Shown piece after piece: positions 60,290-64,000 of a DNA stretch of 64,000 bases; position 1 is the stretch's first letter, and every line of letters starts with the position of its first letter. Location: positions 25,490,682 to 25,554,681 of the forward strand of contig CM052360.1 of the NCBI GenBank assembly GCA_028551475.1, in the 5' to 3' direction. The position numbers and the translations under genes were made by a program. The notes under the pieces are model-generated. The model saw only the letters and a list, made by a program, of their open reading frames with translations, did not search any database and was not told the DNA's origin. Origin of the DNA: Casuarina equisetifolia (lineage: Eukaryota > Streptophyta > Magnoliopsida > Fagales > Casuarinaceae).

Positions 60290-61562
60290 TGATAACTCTA
60301 TTTTTATAGAGTTATTTTACCTATTTTAGACAATAAATAACTTTAATAATTGTGAGAAAACATTTGAACTCCTCTTTATTTACTTAAATTTATCTTGTTT
60401 ATGTAGCACAAGAAGGCAAGGAGAAAAGAGATGAACATGGAGAGCTTGATGCTTATTGTGTGGCAAAATCGTAATATCAGGATCAAGAGAGCTAAGATGG
60501 GCTTGGGCTTTGAATGATTGTTATTAGATTTTATTGTTATTGGGTTTTCTAAATAATTAGAAAACCTAATCATATTAGGAGTTCAAAGCCTAATTAAATT
60601 AGGAGTTCAAAACCCAATTGTTTTAGATCTCTAAGACCCAATTCTACTAGGATAAGAGTAGGTCTAAACCTAAACCCTATTTAAAAGAAGAGAAGAGGCA
60701 AAAGAAGGGAGAGGAGGAAATTGAGCACAACTCAAGAAAGAGGCCAAGAATTCAAGGTTTTCTTGAAAAGAAGACAAAAAGGGTGACAGACTTCTTGTTT
60801 TTGGATTCAAGATGCCTTCTTTATTTTTTATTACCATTCTTCCTCATTATTTCTTTATGTTTTAGTTTATTTTTGTTAGAGCTACGATGTAACCTAATTA
60901 TGATGGTATGAATCTTATGATTATTATGTTTTGCAAGATATTTTATTTATGTGAGTTATATATTATTATGCTTAATGCTTTTAAGTGATTGGCTACCACT
61001 TGAATGATTTGATGTGCATGTTTGAGACTAAGAGGTAATAATATGCAATTGCTTCTTATAATATATAACCATGAATTAAATATGGATAGACATATACCAT
61101 GTTGTTTGTGTGGCTTTTGGTGATAAGATAATCGAAAGATTTATTATAAACTGGGAATGTTCATAGATCCTAATGCATTTGGTTTGTTTCAATTCACATA
61201 TAGAAATATAGTAAATTAATGAACTAAGTAGGTTTGCTATACCTAGACATAGGATAGTAAATAAATTAGGAAGTTCCGCTATCACATAGATATTATCCCT
61301 CTTGCAAGCATACATAATCTACATTAGTACCTCGTAGTTATGGTGAAATTGGACACTCTAACATCTTTTGTGTATTTAGTTTTATTAAATTTAGTTGATT
61401 AGTTTATTCTTTATCAATTTGGATTTGTTAGATAAATTCTGGGAGTTGTTCACCGTTAGTAATTAGTTGGCATAGTAATCACCAATCTCTGTGGGACGAT
61501 ACTTTCTTTATCATTATATTACTTGTTCGACATGTTCACTTGCATTTAAAATTCACCGAACA
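60290..61562 (+). repeat. 5' LTR of the Athila-type element
   Basis: 1273 bp, TGATAACTCTATTTT..TTCACCGAACA. Both ends match, in reverse, the solo LTRs at 28957-30645 and 41737-43034. It is inserted in the ~110-bp tandem array. Confidence 0.9.
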
Positions 61563-61568
61563 AGTTTT

Positions 61569-61586
61569 TGGCGCCGTTGCCGGGGA
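61569..61586 (+). other. Primer binding site, tRNA-Asp
   Basis: TGGCGCCGTTGCCGGGGA, six bases after the LTR, is complementary to the 3' end of plant tRNA-Asp, the primer used by Athila/Tat-type elements. Confidence 0.9.
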
Positions 61587-61836
61587 TTGGTTGTTTTGCT
61601 GCTGATTAATATTAATACCGAATGATTTCTAGGTTTAATCTAGCTTTTATTTTCTTTTAAATTTTTTTAAATAAAAATTGTTTCTTTTAATTCTTGAATT
61701 TTTTTTTCTCTAGTTCTTAAAAAAAAAAGAAAAAAAATCATTTTTTTTTGTTTTATTTTTATTTTGCTTCATTATTTTTATTTTGAAAAAAAAAATTCCT
61801 TGTTAAGTTGTTATTATGAAAGATTAAGTAACAAGG

Positions 61837-63465
61837 ATGGAAACATATGATGGTACATATAGACTTTTAAAAGACTATGTTGCACCAACATTTTAGAATG
61901 CTACATCAAGCATTAAAAGGCTTGAAATTCAAGCAAATAACTTTGAGATCAAGCCCATGCTCATCAAGATGCTTAAAAAATCTGTGCAATATAGTGGGCT
62001 ACCAAATGAGGATCCAAAAGCCCACATTGGAGCATTTCTTGAATTTTGTGACACGATTGGAGATCATGGAGTTATAAAAGATGTTATCAGGTTGAAACTA
62101 TTTCTATTTTCTCTTAGAGATACAGCTAAAAAGTGGTTATTTTCACTTCCTGCAGGATTAATTATTACATGGGATGATTTGGCTCAAAAATTTCTTGGTA
62201 AGTTCTTTCCTTTTGCAAGATCTACTAAATTGCGTAACAATATTTTCACTTTTGAGCAGATGAATGATGAATTATTATATGAAGCTTGGGAGAGATTCAA
62301 GGAACTTTTGAGGATATGTCCAAATCATGGATTACCCACGTGGCTACAAGTACAAACTTTTTATGATGGGTGTAGTATGAATCTTCGTTGTGTAATTGAT
62401 ACAACTGCAGGAGGGGACTTACATAGTAGAACACCAGAGGAGGCATTTAACCTCCTAGAGGAGATGGCATTCAATAGCTATCAATGGTCTACTAAGAGAC
62501 TACCAATGCATCAAGCAAGTAGAGTTCATAAAGAAGATATATTCACTATAATGTCTGCACAATTGGAAGTGCTCAATGAGAAGATAGACAACTTAAATAC
62601 TCCAGTTGTGAGACATCAAAGTAAATCATGTGAATTTTATGGTGGAGCACATGAGAGCACAAAATGTCAAGTAGGTAACCCTAATGCTCATTATAATGAT
62701 TATGCTAATTTTGTTGAAATTCCTAGCAGGTCACAAAATGATTATTACTCAAATACGTACAATCTGGAATGGCATAACCATCAAACTTTTTCATGGAGTA
62801 ACCCAAGTGAGATGAGACCGCAACCAACATTTTGGCAAACAGAAGAGGTGAAACCTAACTATGAGAACATGATTAGTGAGCTAGCCAACACCACACATAA
62901 TATTTTAGAAAGGACTGAAGTAAGTTTTCAAAGAAATGAAGCTTCATTCCAAAGATTAGAAGTGCAAATGAGTCAACTGATCAACATGATTTCAAAGAAT
63001 CAGGAGGGTTCTTGGCCTAGCGATGTGGAGAAAAGCCCTATAGATACCGTAGAGGCAATAACCTTAACATGTAGCATGCAATTGGGAGAAGATAATGCTG
63101 ACACAAACATTTTTAAAGAAACAAATAAGGATGTCAGCATACAACTTGAGGAGACACCAAGGAACAACCTTGCTTTAGTAAATCATGAGTCCTTTATGCC
63201 TCCAACTCCATCTACCCAGAGATTCCAACAACGCGTAAACGATAAGCAGTTTTTGGAATTCCTTGATATATCTTTAAAACTGCACATTAACATTCCTTTT
63301 GCAGATACTCCAGTTCAATTATCTAGTTGTGCAAAACTTTTGAATGAGAAACTGGAGAACAAAAGGAAGCTGAAAGTATATGAGATAGTTGTGCTTATTA
63401 AAGAATGCACAACCATCAAACAACACAAACTGTCTCCAAAACTGTTGGAGTTTCATCCTCCTTGA
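61837..63465 (+). pseudogene. Athila-type gag protein with one early in-frame stop
   Basis: The ATG at 61837 gives METYDGTYRLLKDYVAPTF and then TAG (61894-61896); the same frame then runs to 63465. The 502-codon open part from 61957 has the retrotransposon gag domain (residues ~15-170: EDPKAHIGAFLEFCDTI, RLKLFLFSLRDTAKKWL, WDDLAQKFLGKFFP, LYEAWERFKELLRICP, HGLPTWLQVQTFYDG). The zinc-knuckle-like CEFYGGAHESTKC lacks its second Cys. A coiled stretch is followed by LHINIPFAD, the conserved gag end. The protein stops at LSPKLLEFHPP, just where the protease would begin. It may still yield a nearly complete capsid protein if an internal ATG is used. Confidence 0.85.
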
Positions 63466-63469
63466 GCAA

Positions 63470-64000
63470 CGACATCCAAGATAGTTTGGCTGAAAACTAT
63501 AAAGCAAGTGCTTCTTGGGAGGCAACCCAAGCAATTTCGTTTTAGTCTTTTCATTAGAAGTTTTGTCACCATCATCTCCTCAAAGCTCTACATGGATATA
63601 ACCTACAATCAATGGAGTTTTCTCATTCCTATTCCTTCATTATTATTGCTTTCTTTTGTTTTTGCATTGAGGACAATGCTTCATTCAAGTTTGGGGGTAG
63701 GGAAAGAACCTTTGTGCTAAATTTGATTGAAATTTTTTTTTATGTCATGATTACATCCCATGTTGTGAATTCTTGGTGATTCTTTGGAAGATATAGATTT
63801 TGTTTAAACCTACAATTGTGGTGTGAGTTAAGTGTGATTTTGATTATGTTGATCCACCTATTGAGCACTAAAAGTCCTTCATTTTTGAAATTGTGTGTAT
63901 TTCTAAAGAATATTCATGTGAAGTATGTGATTTTCTTATATCTCAGCTGGATCTTAGAATTTGTTTGATTTTCTCTTGAGGCGAAATCCTAGGCTACATC
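63470..64000 (+). other. 3' non-coding region of the Athila-type element
   Basis: Starts right after the gag stop. Contains the 'gcaacccaag' and 'gaggacaatg' phrases and a G-rich 'gtttgggggtaggg' near 63688, common between pol/env and the 3' LTR in Athila-type elements. Open frames are short and unlikely to code. Confidence 0.6.

Larger units (their letters stand above)
60290..64000 (+). mobile_element. Athila-type Ty3/gypsy element without pol, cut by window end
   Basis: LTR 60290-61562, tRNA-Asp primer site 61569-61586, gag 61837-63465, then directly a 3' non-coding region with phrases typical of the sequence downstream of pol in Athila elements ('cttgggaggcaacccaag' at about 63513, 'caagtttgggggtaggg' at about 63684). 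No protease, reverse transcriptase, RNase H or integrase lies between. It is therefore a gag-only, non-autonomous derivative. The 3' LTR would lie beyond the window. Confidence 0.85.

Noticed and set aside
60290..61562. TGATAACTC segment as a solo LTR
   Set aside because: The tRNA-Asp primer site and gag follow directly, so it is the 5' LTR of a longer element.

Overview
The window looks like AT-rich intergenic and accessory DNA from a eudicot nuclear genome. The evidence is plant DC1 (Cys/His-rich C1) genes, a chloroplast-type NFU (NifU-like) gene with introns, two Ty1/copia elements primed by tRNA-Met, an Athila-type Ty3/gypsy element primed by tRNA-Asp, and many decayed tandem and dispersed repeats. 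I cannot name the species. No host gene here is intact as written; every recognisable gene body carries frameshifts, in-frame stops or deletions.

Layout. 0-13 kb holds dispersed duplicated segments: a 1.9-kb unit repeated at 56.7-58.5 kb, two tandem units that each carry a copia-gag-like pseudogene followed by a DC1 remnant (2.5-5.1 and 5.5-8.5 kb), and a 2.4-kb higher-order tandem repeat (10.4-12.9 kb). 13.4-18.1 kb is block A: a + strand DC1 gene with two repeat modules, followed by a convergent decayed NFU copy. 18.1-28 kb holds another gag-like unit and scattered fragments. 28-43.6 kb is block B, paralogous to A: promoter and 5' exon, an intron holding a 6.66-kb copia element (itself hit by a nested solo LTR), a DC1 body with four modules, a fragment of a third DC1 gene, and a second decayed NFU copy split by another solo LTR. 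43.6-47.8 kb is the best-preserved NFU gene (- strand). 48.3-53.4 kb is a second copia element (- strand). 54-60.3 kb is repeats. 60.3 kb to the end is the left part of an Athila-type element with gag but no pol.

How it fits together. A convergent DC1-NFU pair appears to be the ancestral unit. It was duplicated, the DC1 genes gained or lost ~186-residue modules, and the copies decayed. Block A provides empty-site sequence for two insertions in block B, so the order of events can be read: block duplication, then copia insertion into the DC1-B intron (target duplication AAGAC), then a solo LTR into that copia LTR (CAGAT/CAAAT), and separately a solo LTR into the NFU remnant (TATAT). The second copia element has its own target duplication (CTCAG). 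The DC1 genes would be expected to encode multi-zinc-finger stress or signalling proteins, and NFU a plastid Fe-S scaffold, but function cannot be claimed for these copies.
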